NCBI GenBank assembly: GCA_012520015.1
Contig: JAAYPD010000207.1
Span: 1-12,531, forward strand
Reading direction: 5' to 3'
Origin: Methanomicrobiales archaeon
GTDB lineage: Archaea; Halobacteriota; Methanomicrobia; Methanomicrobiales; Methanospirillaceae
Length of the DNA stretch: 12,531 bases
This document shows positions 1 through 7,041 of this stretch, piece after piece (the stretch's first letter is position 1; each line of letters starts with the position of its first letter). Position numbers and translations under genes: made by a program. The notes beneath the pieces were generated by a model, which worked only from the letters and a program-made list of their open reading frames with translations, was not told the origin of the DNA and made no database searches.

Positions 1-527
1 AAAATGGATCTTATGAAGAGGCGCTTGTGCTGGTTGATAAATCTCTTCAGATAAAGCCAGACTTTTATCTTGCACAGATTACAAAGGCCGGGCTTTTATC
101 CAGAAAGGGTGATTATGATGAAGCTGAAGTACTGCTAAAAAAGGCAGAACAAAACCACAAGGATAATCCCTATATCCTGGCCGCCATGGCTTCATTATAT
201 ATCGAGACCGGACAATACCAGAAAGCACTTGATGCAGCAGACTTTGCACTGGAAAAGGATTCATCTCTTGTGGAGGCATGGGTTTTGAAAGGAACCTCCC
301 ATGGAGGCCTTGGTGAATTTGAAGAAGAAAAGTTAGCCTCCAAGCAGGCCCTCTTAATAGATCCTTCAAACCCGGAGGCATTGTCAAATTACCATTATGC
401 CACACAGGCTCTTATGGATCATCAGAATAAAAACGATCAAGGTTATGCTGGGAAGGCTCCACTTTCAATACCTGTGCTTTTGGCGGGCGTCCTCTTCGCC
501 CTGGGACTTTTAAGGGTACGGACTTAA
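1..527 (+). CDS. TPR-repeat protein with C-terminal membrane anchor, 5' end missing
   Basis: The reading frame is open from the left edge, so the start lies outside the window. A GTG at 27 is only an internal candidate, because the codons before it (N-G-S-Y-E-E-A-L) already belong to a TPR helix. Four tetratricopeptide units are visible, beginning near GSYEEAL, GDYDEAE, GQYQKAL and GEFEEEK, each about 34 residues with the usual small and aromatic positions. TPRs form helical scaffolds for protein-protein contacts. After a short polar linker the protein ends in one hydrophobic segment (roughly SIPVLLAGVLFALGLL) followed by RVRT, which looks like a C-terminal membrane anchor or an archaeosortase-type tail without a signature motif I can name. 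The partner is unknown. The last 116 nt overlap, on the opposite strand, the 3' end of the methyltransferase gene. Confidence 0.85.
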   Translation, partial: NGSYEEALVLVDKSLQIKPDFYLAQITKAGLLSRKGDYDEAEVLLKKAEQNHKDNPYILAAMASLYIETGQYQKALDAADFALEKDSSLVEAWVLKGTSHGGLGEFEEEKLASKQALLIDPSNPEALSNYHYATQALMDHQNKNDQGYAGKAPLSIPVLLAGVLFALGLLRVRT

Positions 528-1764
528 CGCCGCCACCTGTTCTTTCGTTCAGTTTTCCTTTGATGTCTGACGGCGTAGAGCGCTTTAAAATCCTCTCCCT
601 TGCCTTGTCGCAGTATTCTGGTGATATATCAATCCCCACATAATGACGGTCTGTTCCTGATGCAACAAAGCTTGTTGTCCCTGCCCCGTTGAAGGGATCC
701 AGGATGATGTCTCCTTTAAAGCTGAATAATTTTAAACACCGCTCAACCAGTTCTTCAGGAAACATTGCCGGGTGGTCAAACTGCTTCATCCTTCGTTCAG
801 GCCCGATTGACCATTTTGCAACCACCCATGATTTAAACTCTTCATCAGTTATGTCGGCATCCTCTGTTCTGCCTGACTTTTTCAAGGTGCCTTTACAAAA
901 AATTTCGATGAATTCCCAGGTATACTTCAGGTAAGGGCTGCTGGGGCTCTTCCAGCTTCCCCAGGAGGTATATTTACAGTTATAATTGTTCTTCTCCCAA
1001 AGGATCTCCCCTTTCCATATCATCTTGCGACTCATGAAAAAGGATGATATCAGGTGATGCAGGGGGATATAATCAGAGAAGAGAGGCTGAACATTGACGA
1101 TAAACCTCCCTCCGTATTTCAGCACCCGTATTCCCTGTTCAAATACCCTGTAAAGCTTGTCAAGGTAGGCCTCCCAGTGAGAGTTGTCTCCGGTTGAAGA
1201 ATATTCAAGACCGAAATTGTAAGGGGGGGATGTGATGATGAGATCCACGCAGTTATCAGGGAGACGGGATAAAAACTCCTCGCTGTCATCACAGATAACC
1301 TGATCTAAATATTCCGGTGGGAAAGGATTTGTTACAGTAGAGAATGAACTGTCTTCTGCATAAAAAAATGATCCACGTTCATTTGCTTTTTCTTTCCTTC
1401 CTGTTACCTTTCTTTCATCTGCATAACCGGCATAGATCCTTTTACCATACCTTATCCCGTAGCTGCCGATCGCGTTTATCTTTTCCAGCAATAATAAGAA
1501 AGGGTTTTTCTCTTCTTCATATGTACCTGCAAGGTCTGCCCGGCTGATATACTCGTTTATCGATCTCTCGTACTTTGCAGGATCCAGTCTTACCAGTCTT
1601 GCAGAAAGTGTCTGGTCATTAAAGGTAAGGGATATCTCTTTATCAGAATATTTTTTATTCAGAGTATTGAGAACAGATATTTCACCCGGAAGTAAATCAC
1701 GTGAAAGTTCCAGTTCAACTATTACAGGTTTAATTTTTTTAGGTCCGGTGTTTTCTTTTGTCAT
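412..1764 (-). CDS. Solitary beta-class DNA methyltransferase with C-terminal AT-hook-like motif
   Basis: This is an S-adenosylmethionine-dependent DNA methyltransferase acting on an exocyclic amino group (N4-cytosine or N6-adenine). With residues numbered from an in-frame GTG at 1773, motif IV TSPPYN is at 181-186 and the SAM-binding motif DPFNGAGTT at 359-367. Catalytic motif before SAM motif is the beta-class order. HPAMFPEEL (334-342) is the usual segment just before the SAM motif. SPPY is often seen in N4-cytosine enzymes but does not settle the target base. The first 150 residues are an extension I do not recognise. The C-terminus carries RRGRPPK, an AT-hook core that would bind the minor groove of AT-rich DNA. 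I chose ATG 1764 over GTG 1773 because an AT-rich box lies about 25 nt upstream and neither start has a ribosome-binding site. No endonuclease or specificity gene lies within the window, so it looks like an orphan enzyme. Confidence 0.9.
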   Translation of the reverse strand: MTKENTGPKKIKPVIVELELSRDLLPGEISVLNTLNKKYSDKEISLTFNDQTLSARLVRLDPAKYERSINEYISRADLAGTYEEEKNPFLLLLEKINAIGSYGIRYGKRIYAGYADERKVTGRKEKANERGSFFYAEDSSFSTVTNPFPPEYLDQVICDDSEEFLSRLPDNCVDLIITSPPYNFGLEYSSTGDNSHWEAYLDKLYRVFEQGIRVLKYGGRFIVNVQPLFSDYIPLHHLISSFFMSRKMIWKGEILWEKNNYNCKYTSWGSWKSPSSPYLKYTWEFIEIFCKGTLKKSGRTEDADITDEEFKSWVVAKWSIGPERRMKQFDHPAMFPEELVERCLKLFSFKGDIILDPFNGAGTTSFVASGTDRHYVGIDISPEYCDKARERILKRSTPSDIKGKLNERTGGGVKSVPLKVPGRRGRPPKAQVLKVEPSQHNLDRFYSDDP

Positions 1765-1785
1765 GACTTGCACTTATTATATGGC

Positions 1786-1792
1786 TTATTAA
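1786..1792 (-). promoter_or_regulatory. Candidate archaeal TATA box for the methyltransferase gene
   Basis: Read on the minus strand this is TTAATAA, centred 25 nt upstream of the ATG at 1764, with no Shine-Dalgarno sequence in between. That spacing would put the transcript start at the start codon, giving a leaderless mRNA. This is inference from spacing and base composition only; the 104-bp divergent region is AT-rich throughout. Confidence 0.4.
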
Positions 1793-1830
1793 CATTTAAT
1801 TCACGGGATTTTCTTTGCAGTCTCCTCTGA

Positions 1831-1871
1831 TATATTTATTAATGTGTTCTCCCTGATAATAGAACAGGTGA
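1831..1871 (+). promoter_or_regulatory. Candidate TATA box and ribosome-binding site of the kinase operon
   Basis: TATATTTATT at 1831-1840 fits an archaeal TATA element and would place transcription start near 1861. AGGTGA at 1866-1871 is a strong match to the 16S rRNA tail and sits six bases before the TTG at 1878. This ribosome-binding site decides the TTG as start codon. The kinase transcript would have a short leader of about 15-20 nt. Confidence 0.5.
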
Positions 1872-1877
1872 TTTGGG

Positions 1878-4436
1878 TTGAGCATCGAAAAAAATTCAGG
1901 ATATGATGTTCAAATTCCACAACAACTCGTTTCAGTTCTGCTGAATATGCCTGGCCCTGCCTGTATTGCTGACCTTACCGGTACGATCATCCTGGCCAAT
2001 GACTATTTTAAAAAAGTTTTTCATATCCTCACCGATATCAGGGATTTAAAGATTAATATATTTTCAGAAGACAGTCCTTTCTCTCCTGTTGTAAAAGAGA
2101 TTATTAATATAAATGAAGGGATCGTGTCATCTGCCTGGAAAAAAATTACGATCTCTCCGGCCGATGGTGAGAAACGGAATTTAATAGCCATAATAATACC
2201 ATTTTCCGATGAAAAATCAGGGCATTTCTTCTTTTTTTCCGGTTGTGACATAACTGCAGAAGATCTCCTGAGCCCTGAAGAAAGCAGGATCAACATGCTC
2301 CATGATCTTATCAATGAAATCGTAAGGTCCAATCATTTAGGGCAGCATCCAAATGAACAGCTGCAGAACGTGATCGGCAGGGTTGGGAGGGTGATGAATG
2401 TACAGTATTCATCATATCTTGAGATTGATGAGAGCTCAACACCATTCAGAATAAATGAAAGATTTCTCTGGTCAGCTGATGAAGGTCTTCTTTTCGGAGA
2501 TGAGATGAAAGTGTTAAGAGATGACCGCACTTTCTTTACAATATTTGAAGAATTAAAGAACAATAAGCCGAAAATTCTTCGAAAACATGAAACACCTGGA
2601 TTTATCAGGAAAATAATCGATAAACGAAGGTCAGGAACTCTGCTCCTCGTCCCCTTAACCAGGGAGCTGCATCTTACAGGAATACTGGCTTTTTGGGAGA
2701 AGTCTGACACCAGGGAGTGGATGCAGGCAGAACTTACAACTCTACTGGTGCTTGCCGGAATAATTGAGACCTGTTTTTCAAAGCACCGGATTGAAGAAGT
2801 GCTGGAAAAGAGTGAACAGAAGTTTCAAAGTCTTATTGACCAGATCGGTGATATGTATTTTATGACCGATAAATCCGGTCTTCTTATCAGGGTCAGTCCA
2901 TCCATGGCCAAAAACCTTGGGTTTTCATCTGTTCATTCCCTTCTTGGAACCTCGCTGGAGAACATAGTTCACCCGCCTGAGTTCTGGCCGGTCTTTTTAT
3001 CTGACATTATTAGTGGAGAAGGAGTAAAAGACTATGAAATTCAACTGGCAACTTCTGATAGCCAGATAATCTTCTCATCTATCAGCTGCCGGCTGGTATA
3101 TGATGATGATGGAGAATTATTAGGTATTGAAGGGGTTATCAGGGATATAACAAGAAGGAAACAGTATGGAGATCTGTTATCTGATCTTGAATGGAAACTT
3201 GAGCAGGCACAGAAAATTGCCAGGATGGGAGTCTGGTCATATGATAGTAACCTGGAAAGGTTCAGAGTCTCACATGAGGTCTTTTCCCTGCTTGGTATAC
3301 CAAAAGACCAGAACTATGTTGTATTAGATGATTTCATCTCCCGCACACATCCTCCTGATAAAAACAAGTTCCTAAATTTCTTTCCTCTTACCGTCTCACA
3401 TGGAAGAGACTTTGATTTTGAGTTTAGGATAAGCCTGGATAACGGGAAATTCAGGTACCTTCGGATGAAAGGAACTCCATTGATAAAAAGGAATATAGTC
3501 CAGGGTTCTTATGGAATATTACAGGATATCACCGAACGAAAGGATGTAGAAAACCACCTGATGAAGTATGCGACTGAACTGGAAGAAAAGACCATGGAGC
3601 TGGATGCCATGAGAACCCAGCTTCTGGACATGAATCGTGATCTTGATGACCGGGTCAGGAAGAGGACGGTTCAGATTGAAGACCTGTTAAAGCAGAAGGA
3701 TGAATTTATCCAGATCATAGGCCATGATCTGAAGACACCACTGACCCCTCTTGTTGCGATCCTGCCATATATCAGGAAGAGGATAACTGATCCTGAGCTT
3801 GGCGAACTGCTGGACAATTCCATTGAAGATGTCTCTACTATCAGGAAACTTGTGACCACTATCCTTGATCTTGCCCAGATGAACAGCCTGTACATGTTAT
3901 CAGACATACAGGAGATTTACGTAAAGGAGATGATAGATCAGGTGATAAATGACAATGCATATCTTATCCATCAGAAAAGCCTTCACCTTGTAAATGATAC
4001 TCCTGATTTTTGCCAGGTCTTCATGTCACCGATACACTTTGAGACGGTTCTTGGAAATCTTATCGGCAATGCCATAAAATATTCATTCATTGACGGCAAT
4101 GTTACAATAAATGTGGCCGACCAGGAAGACTCAGTTCTGATAAAGATAAAGGATGAAGGTATTGGGATTGAACCAGAACAGATTCCCCGGGTATTTGAGG
4201 ATTTTTACCGGGCTGATAACTCCCGACATGAACGCGGGTCTCATGGACTTGGACTTGCCATCACAAAAAGGGTTGTGGAGATGTACCATGGAACTATTGC
4301 TGTTGAGAGTGGGGGAGTTGGAAAAGGATCAGTCTTCTCACTACAACTAAAGAAGAATCCTGAGATATTTCTTAAGAAGAGGGAAGGACTCATTCACACG
4401 ATAAAACAACAACAGAGGGATAAAAATGCAAGATGA
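1878..4436 (+). CDS. Cytosolic PAS-GAF-PAS-PAS sensor histidine kinase
   Basis: This 852-residue sensor kinase has no membrane segment or signal peptide, so it probably senses an intracellular signal. Order of parts: PAS-like domain (about 15-128), GAF-like domain (about 140-305), second PAS (about 310-427, ending in the typical IRDITRRK), third PAS (about 440-555, ending in LQDITERK), coiled coil (556-608), HisKA dimerisation domain and HATPase_c domain. The phosphoacceptor is His616 in the H-box IGHDLKTPL. The ATP-binding lid shows the N-box around Asn731 (GNAIKYS), G1 box DEGIGIEP starting at 759, F-box FEDFYR and G2 box GSHGLGLAI starting at 787. All key residues are present, so it should be active. 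The first PAS is divergent, and no ligand or cofactor can be predicted. The TTG start is supported by AGGTGA six bases upstream. It overlaps the receiver gene by 11 nt, making that protein the obvious phosphate acceptor. Confidence 0.93.
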   Translation: MSIEKNSGYDVQIPQQLVSVLLNMPGPACIADLTGTIILANDYFKKVFHILTDIRDLKINIFSEDSPFSPVVKEIININEGIVSSAWKKITISPADGEKRNLIAIIIPFSDEKSGHFFFFSGCDITAEDLLSPEESRINMLHDLINEIVRSNHLGQHPNEQLQNVIGRVGRVMNVQYSSYLEIDESSTPFRINERFLWSADEGLLFGDEMKVLRDDRTFFTIFEELKNNKPKILRKHETPGFIRKIIDKRRSGTLLLVPLTRELHLTGILAFWEKSDTREWMQAELTTLLVLAGIIETCFSKHRIEEVLEKSEQKFQSLIDQIGDMYFMTDKSGLLIRVSPSMAKNLGFSSVHSLLGTSLENIVHPPEFWPVFLSDIISGEGVKDYEIQLATSDSQIIFSSISCRLVYDDDGELLGIEGVIRDITRRKQYGDLLSDLEWKLEQAQKIARMGVWSYDSNLERFRVSHEVFSLLGIPKDQNYVVLDDFISRTHPPDKNKFLNFFPLTVSHGRDFDFEFRISLDNGKFRYLRMKGTPLIKRNIVQGSYGILQDITERKDVENHLMKYATELEEKTMELDAMRTQLLDMNRDLDDRVRKRTVQIEDLLKQKDEFIQIIGHDLKTPLTPLVAILPYIRKRITDPELGELLDNSIEDVSTIRKLVTTILDLAQMNSLYMLSDIQEIYVKEMIDQVINDNAYLIHQKSLHLVNDTPDFCQVFMSPIHFETVLGNLIGNAIKYSFIDGNVTINVADQEDSVLIKIKDEGIGIEPEQIPRVFEDFYRADNSRHERGSHGLGLAITKRVVEMYHGTIAVESGGVGKGSVFSLQLKKNPEIFLKKREGLIHTIKQQQRDKNAR

Positions 4437-4833
4437 CAGGAATGTTATGATCGTTGATGATGATGCCCACGTAAGGATTGCAGTTAAAACCATCCTTTCT
4501 GATGCCGGGTTTCATGTCATCGCTGCTGACAGCGGAAGCCAGTGTATTGAGCTGTTAAAAGAAGGGTTTTCAGGTGTGATCCTGCTTGATATAATGATGC
4601 CTGGAATGGACGGATGGGACACTATAAGGGCCATTCTTGATAATAAACTGGAGCAGGGAGTTGCCATCATCATGCTAACCGCGAAAAATGTCCCTGATAA
4701 TAAGATGATAGGTCTTCAGGAGTATGTCGTTGATTATATCACAAAACCATTTGACAATGAGGATCTGATTGAGAAAACCTCGTTTATCATGGGATATATT
4801 AATGATCAGAGAAATTCTGGAACCGCTGAATAA
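4426..4833 (+). CDS. Single-domain CheY-like response regulator
   Basis: A 135-residue protein consisting only of a receiver domain. The acidic pocket is Asp11-Asp13 (IVDDDAH), the phosphorylated aspartate is Asp55 in LLDIMMPGMDG, the conserved hydroxyl residue is Thr85 (LTAK) and the conserved lysine is Lys107 (ITKPFD). There is no DNA-binding or enzymatic output domain, so phosphorylation must act through protein contact. Overlap by 11 nt with the kinase gene, with an AGAGGGA ribosome-binding site just before the ATG, indicates coupled expression and a cognate pair. Its stop TAA shares one base with the ATG of the next gene, which encodes a CheB methylesterase domain. Receiver and methylesterase together would correspond to a conventional CheB, so the receiver may control the esterase in trans. 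It could equally signal to the flagellar motor or to another kinase. Confidence 0.93.
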   Translation: MQDDRNVMIVDDDAHVRIAVKTILSDAGFHVIAADSGSQCIELLKEGFSGVILLDIMMPGMDGWDTIRAILDNKLEQGVAIIMLTAKNVPDNKMIGLQEYVVDYITKPFDNEDLIEKTSFIMGYINDQRNSGTAE

Positions 4834-5381
4834 TGAAAATTATTATCATAGCCTCATCAACAGGCGGCCCGTTTATCCTTGAGTCAGTTCTGTCTGATCT
4901 TCCGGTCTTAAATGCGGTGATCATCATCGTTCAGCATCTCCCACCTTCTTTTACAAGGTCATTTTGCAGGCAGATCTCATCACTTACCAAAATGCCGGTC
5001 TCTATTGCTGCAGACAGGGAGACGATTACTTCACCACATATATACACGGCCCCTGCAGGAAAACACCTGCTGATTGGAAAAAACAGGACTTTTACCCTTA
5101 GTGATACCGAAAAGTTGCATGGAGTACGTCCGGCAGCTGACCTTACCATGATGTCCATGTTAAAACGATCTGAAGATTCTCTCATGGGAATTGTGCTTAC
5201 CGGCATGGGGCGTGACGGCGCTGACGGGATTAATTACCTGCATAGTCTTGGAGCTGTGACCATTGCCCAGGACCCTTCAACCGCCCCTATCAAGAGTATG
5301 CCCCAGGCAGCAATTGAGACCGGCCAGGTAGATTTAATCCTGACCCCTGACCAGATAAGAGATGCAATTGTCTCATTTTGA
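4833..5381 (+). CDS. Stand-alone CheB-type protein-glutamate methylesterase domain
   Basis: This 182-residue protein corresponds to the C-terminal catalytic domain of CheB, which removes methyl groups from glutamates of chemoreceptors (and deamidates glutamines) during adaptation. The catalytic triad is visible: Ser9 in ASSTGGP, His35 in VQHLPP and Asp128 in LTGMGRDGADG. The regulatory receiver domain found at the N-terminus of most CheB proteins (about 350 residues in total) is absent. A separate receiver gene lies immediately upstream in another reading frame, with a TAATG stop/start overlap. In ordinary CheB the unphosphorylated receiver inhibits the esterase, so this form may be constitutively active or controlled by the separate receiver. 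No chemoreceptor, CheA or CheR gene is within the window. The substrate is therefore unknown and might not be a chemotaxis receptor. Confidence in the fold is high; confidence in a chemotaxis role is modest. Confidence 0.9.
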   Translation: MKIIIIASSTGGPFILESVLSDLPVLNAVIIIVQHLPPSFTRSFCRQISSLTKMPVSIAADRETITSPHIYTAPAGKHLLIGKNRTFTLSDTEKLHGVRPAADLTMMSMLKRSEDSLMGIVLTGMGRDGADGINYLHSLGAVTIAQDPSTAPIKSMPQAAIETGQVDLILTPDQIRDAIVSF

Positions 5382-5417
5382 CCGGACTGCTGATAAGCAA
5401 TTAACCACAAACAATTC

Positions 5418-5460
5418 ATAAAATATCGTCAGATATAATGATATCAAAGTACTTTAAGGA
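5418..5460 (+). promoter_or_regulatory. Candidate promoter region with two short palindromes before the secreted-protein/ruv cluster
   Basis: Two AT-rich boxes, CATAAAATAT (5418-5427) and GATATAATG (5432-5440), could each act as a TATA element. The first fits better, because it would leave a leader containing AAGGA (5456-5460) eight bases before the ATG at 5469. Between them and the start codon are the perfect palindromes TGATATCA (5439-5446) and AAAGTACTTT (5446-5455), which could be part of an operator. The 87-bp gap after the methylesterase gene supports a new transcription unit starting here. Confidence 0.35.
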
Positions 5461-5468
5461 ATAAAGTC

Positions 5469-5891
5469 ATGAAGAAAGAACTTATAACCCGTCTTCTTCC
5501 TGTATTATTGTCGGTGCTGGTACTGGCCTTTTTTCCTGTTCTTGCAGATGAAAATAACAGCACAAACCAGACAGACACAACTCCTGTTAATGCAACCACT
5601 GTAAATACAACGCCGGTTAACATTACTTTTGCAGGCGGAGAAGAAGCAGACGGGGAGACCGGAAATCCTGGTGATGTATCTGCCAGTAGAGATGGAGCAG
5701 GTTACGATATTTCCGGGCTTTATGCAGATGCCGGCAGACTTAGTGCCGGTTTTTCCGGGTCCTCTATTGAGGCTTCAGGTAAAAACCAGTCCCCATCGGT
5801 AGTCATGTCATTCTCTGACAGGTCATCTGTGTCCGGGTTTATAAAAAACTTTATGAAATCTTTTCATTATGAGAGTGGGACAGATCTCTGA
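5469..5891 (+). CDS. Small secreted, sequon-rich protein of unknown function
   Basis: A 140-residue protein with a clear signal peptide: basic MKKELITR, a hydrophobic stretch and likely cleavage after VLA at residue 26. A threonine/asparagine-rich segment (27-53) follows, with six N-X-S/T sequons at Asn29, 30, 33, 41, 46 and 51, including a TTPVN repeat. This is the kind of region that becomes heavily N-glycosylated on archaeal exported proteins. The C-terminal part is glycine/serine-rich and ends in DRSSVSGFIK (117-126) plus an aromatic FHYESG. The dockerin protein at 9577-11004 has the related DRTLISGLIK at its residues 213-222, so the two probably share a small extracellular domain type. 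Here the protein stops shortly after the motif, so it may be a short family member or a truncated one. AAGGA precedes the ATG. It lies 47 nt upstream of ruvC; the functional link is unknown. Confidence 0.75.
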   Translation: MKKELITRLLPVLLSVLVLAFFPVLADENNSTNQTDTTPVNATTVNTTPVNITFAGGEEADGETGNPGDVSASRDGAGYDISGLYADAGRLSAGFSGSSIEASGKNQSPSVVMSFSDRSSVSGFIKNFMKSFHYESGTDL

Positions 5892-5938
5892 TCTCCTCTT
5901 CTTTTCATCAGGTGATCAGCCGCTACCAGAAAATTGGA

Positions 5939-6454
5939 ATGTCCAAAAGGGTAATAGATTTGTATACCGGTAATGGAAGAATACTTGGAATTGATCCTGG
6001 ATTTGCCAGGTGTGGATATGGAATTGTTGGCAGGGAACAAAATGCCCTGGTTGCCTTTGACTGGGGATGTATTCAGACAACTCCAAAGACCGGTGGCCCC
6101 CCGGAGCGGCTGCTTACGATATATGACTCGATAGAGAACCTGATAACCGTGCATAAGCCTGTATGCCTGGCATGTGAGAAGCTCTTCTTTTCCAGGAATA
6201 CGACAACGGCCATGCAGGTAAGTGAGGCGAGAGGGGTTATCATTCTTGCAGCCGCAAAGCATCAGCTGCCGGTTTTTGAATATACTCCAAAACAGGTTAA
6301 GCTGGCCATTACCGGTTCAGGGATGGCTGATAAAAAACAGGTGCAGATGATGATTGCAAGGCTATTCCGGCTTTCAGATATTCCAAAACCTGATGATGCT
6401 GCTGACGGGCTTGCACTTGCACTCTGTCATATGAACTGGATGGGAACGGTATGA
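5939..6454 (+). CDS. ruvC: Holliday-junction resolvase RuvC
   Basis: RuvC is a dimeric RNase H-fold endonuclease that cuts four-way DNA junctions symmetrically using magnesium. Numbered from ATG 5939 the protein has 171 residues, close to the 173 of E. coli. The four catalytic acids are present: Asp19 in LGIDPGFARCGYG, Glu80 in ACEKLFFSRN, and Asp153 and Asp156 in DDAADGLALAL. The TPKQVK and ADKKQVQ segments typical of the family are also present. The start is uncertain. GTG 5912 and TTG 5960 are in frame too, and a strong AGGTGATC at 5910-5917 is badly spaced for all of them. I prefer ATG because homology starts only a few residues later. The 3' end overlaps ruvA in ATGA. RuvC is a bacterial enzyme; archaea normally use the unrelated Hjc, so this gene was probably acquired by transfer. 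Confidence 0.95.
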   Translation: MSKRVIDLYTGNGRILGIDPGFARCGYGIVGREQNALVAFDWGCIQTTPKTGGPPERLLTIYDSIENLITVHKPVCLACEKLFFSRNTTTAMQVSEARGVIILAAAKHQLPVFEYTPKQVKLAITGSGMADKKQVQMMIARLFRLSDIPKPDDAADGLALALCHMNWMGTV

Positions 6455-7035
6455 TAGCACGAATTAAAGGCCAGGTTGTTTTGATCGATACAGGGTCGGT
6501 GCTGGTGGATACCGGCGGAATTGGTTACAGGATACGTGTCCCTGAACCTGTGCTCAGCTCTGTAGCCATCGATGAGGAGATCATACTGCATACCGAGCTT
6601 ATCATCCGCCAGGACCTGATGCAGCTTTATGGTTTTTTAACGCCTGGTGAGACTGATATGTTCAGGCTGCTTATTTCTGTCTCCCGCATTGGCCCACAGA
6701 CAGGACTTGCCATCATCAGCAGGCTTTCACTCCCTGATATCTGCGATGCCATCTCTATGAAAAAACCTGAAGTTTTATCCCAGGTTCCAGGTCTTGGTAA
6801 AAAAGGGGCAGAACGAATCATACTTGAGCTTCAGAAGAAAGTGGCAGATATCAGTGCCCAGTACCCTGTGGCCGGCTCATCCTCATCTGTGCAGGATACC
6901 CTGCTTGCACTTATCTCGCTTGGATATAATCGCGAGGAGGCAATGGCAGCGATTGAGAGGACAGAATCTGTAAAAGGCAAAGTATCGTCATCAGAACTTG
7001 TTAAAGAGGCCCTGGTATTTCTACGGAAAAAGTGA
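6451..7035 (+). CDS. ruvA: Holliday-junction branch migration protein RuvA
   Basis: RuvA forms tetramers that hold the four-way junction open and flat and recruit RuvB rings. The 194 residues (E. coli has 203) contain the N-terminal OB-fold (MIARIKGQV, then GGIGYRIRVPEP), the paired helix-hairpin-helix region with VSRIGPQTGLAI and VPGLGKKGAERIILEL, a flexible Ser-rich linker (about 137-147) and the small C-terminal domain (about 148-194) that contacts RuvB. In the acidic-pin hairpin, where E. coli has Arg-Glu-Asp (Glu55 and Asp56), this protein reads Arg53-Gln54-Asp55. One of the two acidic pin residues is therefore neutral, while LYGF afterwards is conserved. The ATGA overlap with ruvC and the 6-nt gap to ruvB show one operon in the order C-A-B, a common bacterial order. 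Confidence 0.95.
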   Translation: MIARIKGQVVLIDTGSVLVDTGGIGYRIRVPEPVLSSVAIDEEIILHTELIIRQDLMQLYGFLTPGETDMFRLLISVSRIGPQTGLAIISRLSLPDICDAISMKKPEVLSQVPGLGKKGAERIILELQKKVADISAQYPVAGSSSSVQDTLLALISLGYNREEAMAAIERTESVKGKVSSSELVKEALVFLRKK

Positions 7036-7041
7036 TCTTTC

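Noticed and set aside
450..524. Archaeosortase-type sorting signal at the end of the TPR protein
   Set aside because: A hydrophobic segment and a terminal Arg-Val-Arg are present, but no PGF or other defined signature precedes them, so only a membrane anchor is claimed.
4826..4840. Programmed frameshift joining receiver and methylesterase into one CheB
   Set aside because: No slippery heptamer or downstream structure is apparent and the TAATG overlap is a normal coupling arrangement.
5867..6262. 131-codon minus-strand frame overlapping ruvC
   Set aside because: It lies opposite the catalytic part of ruvC and shows no family features; a shadow frame.
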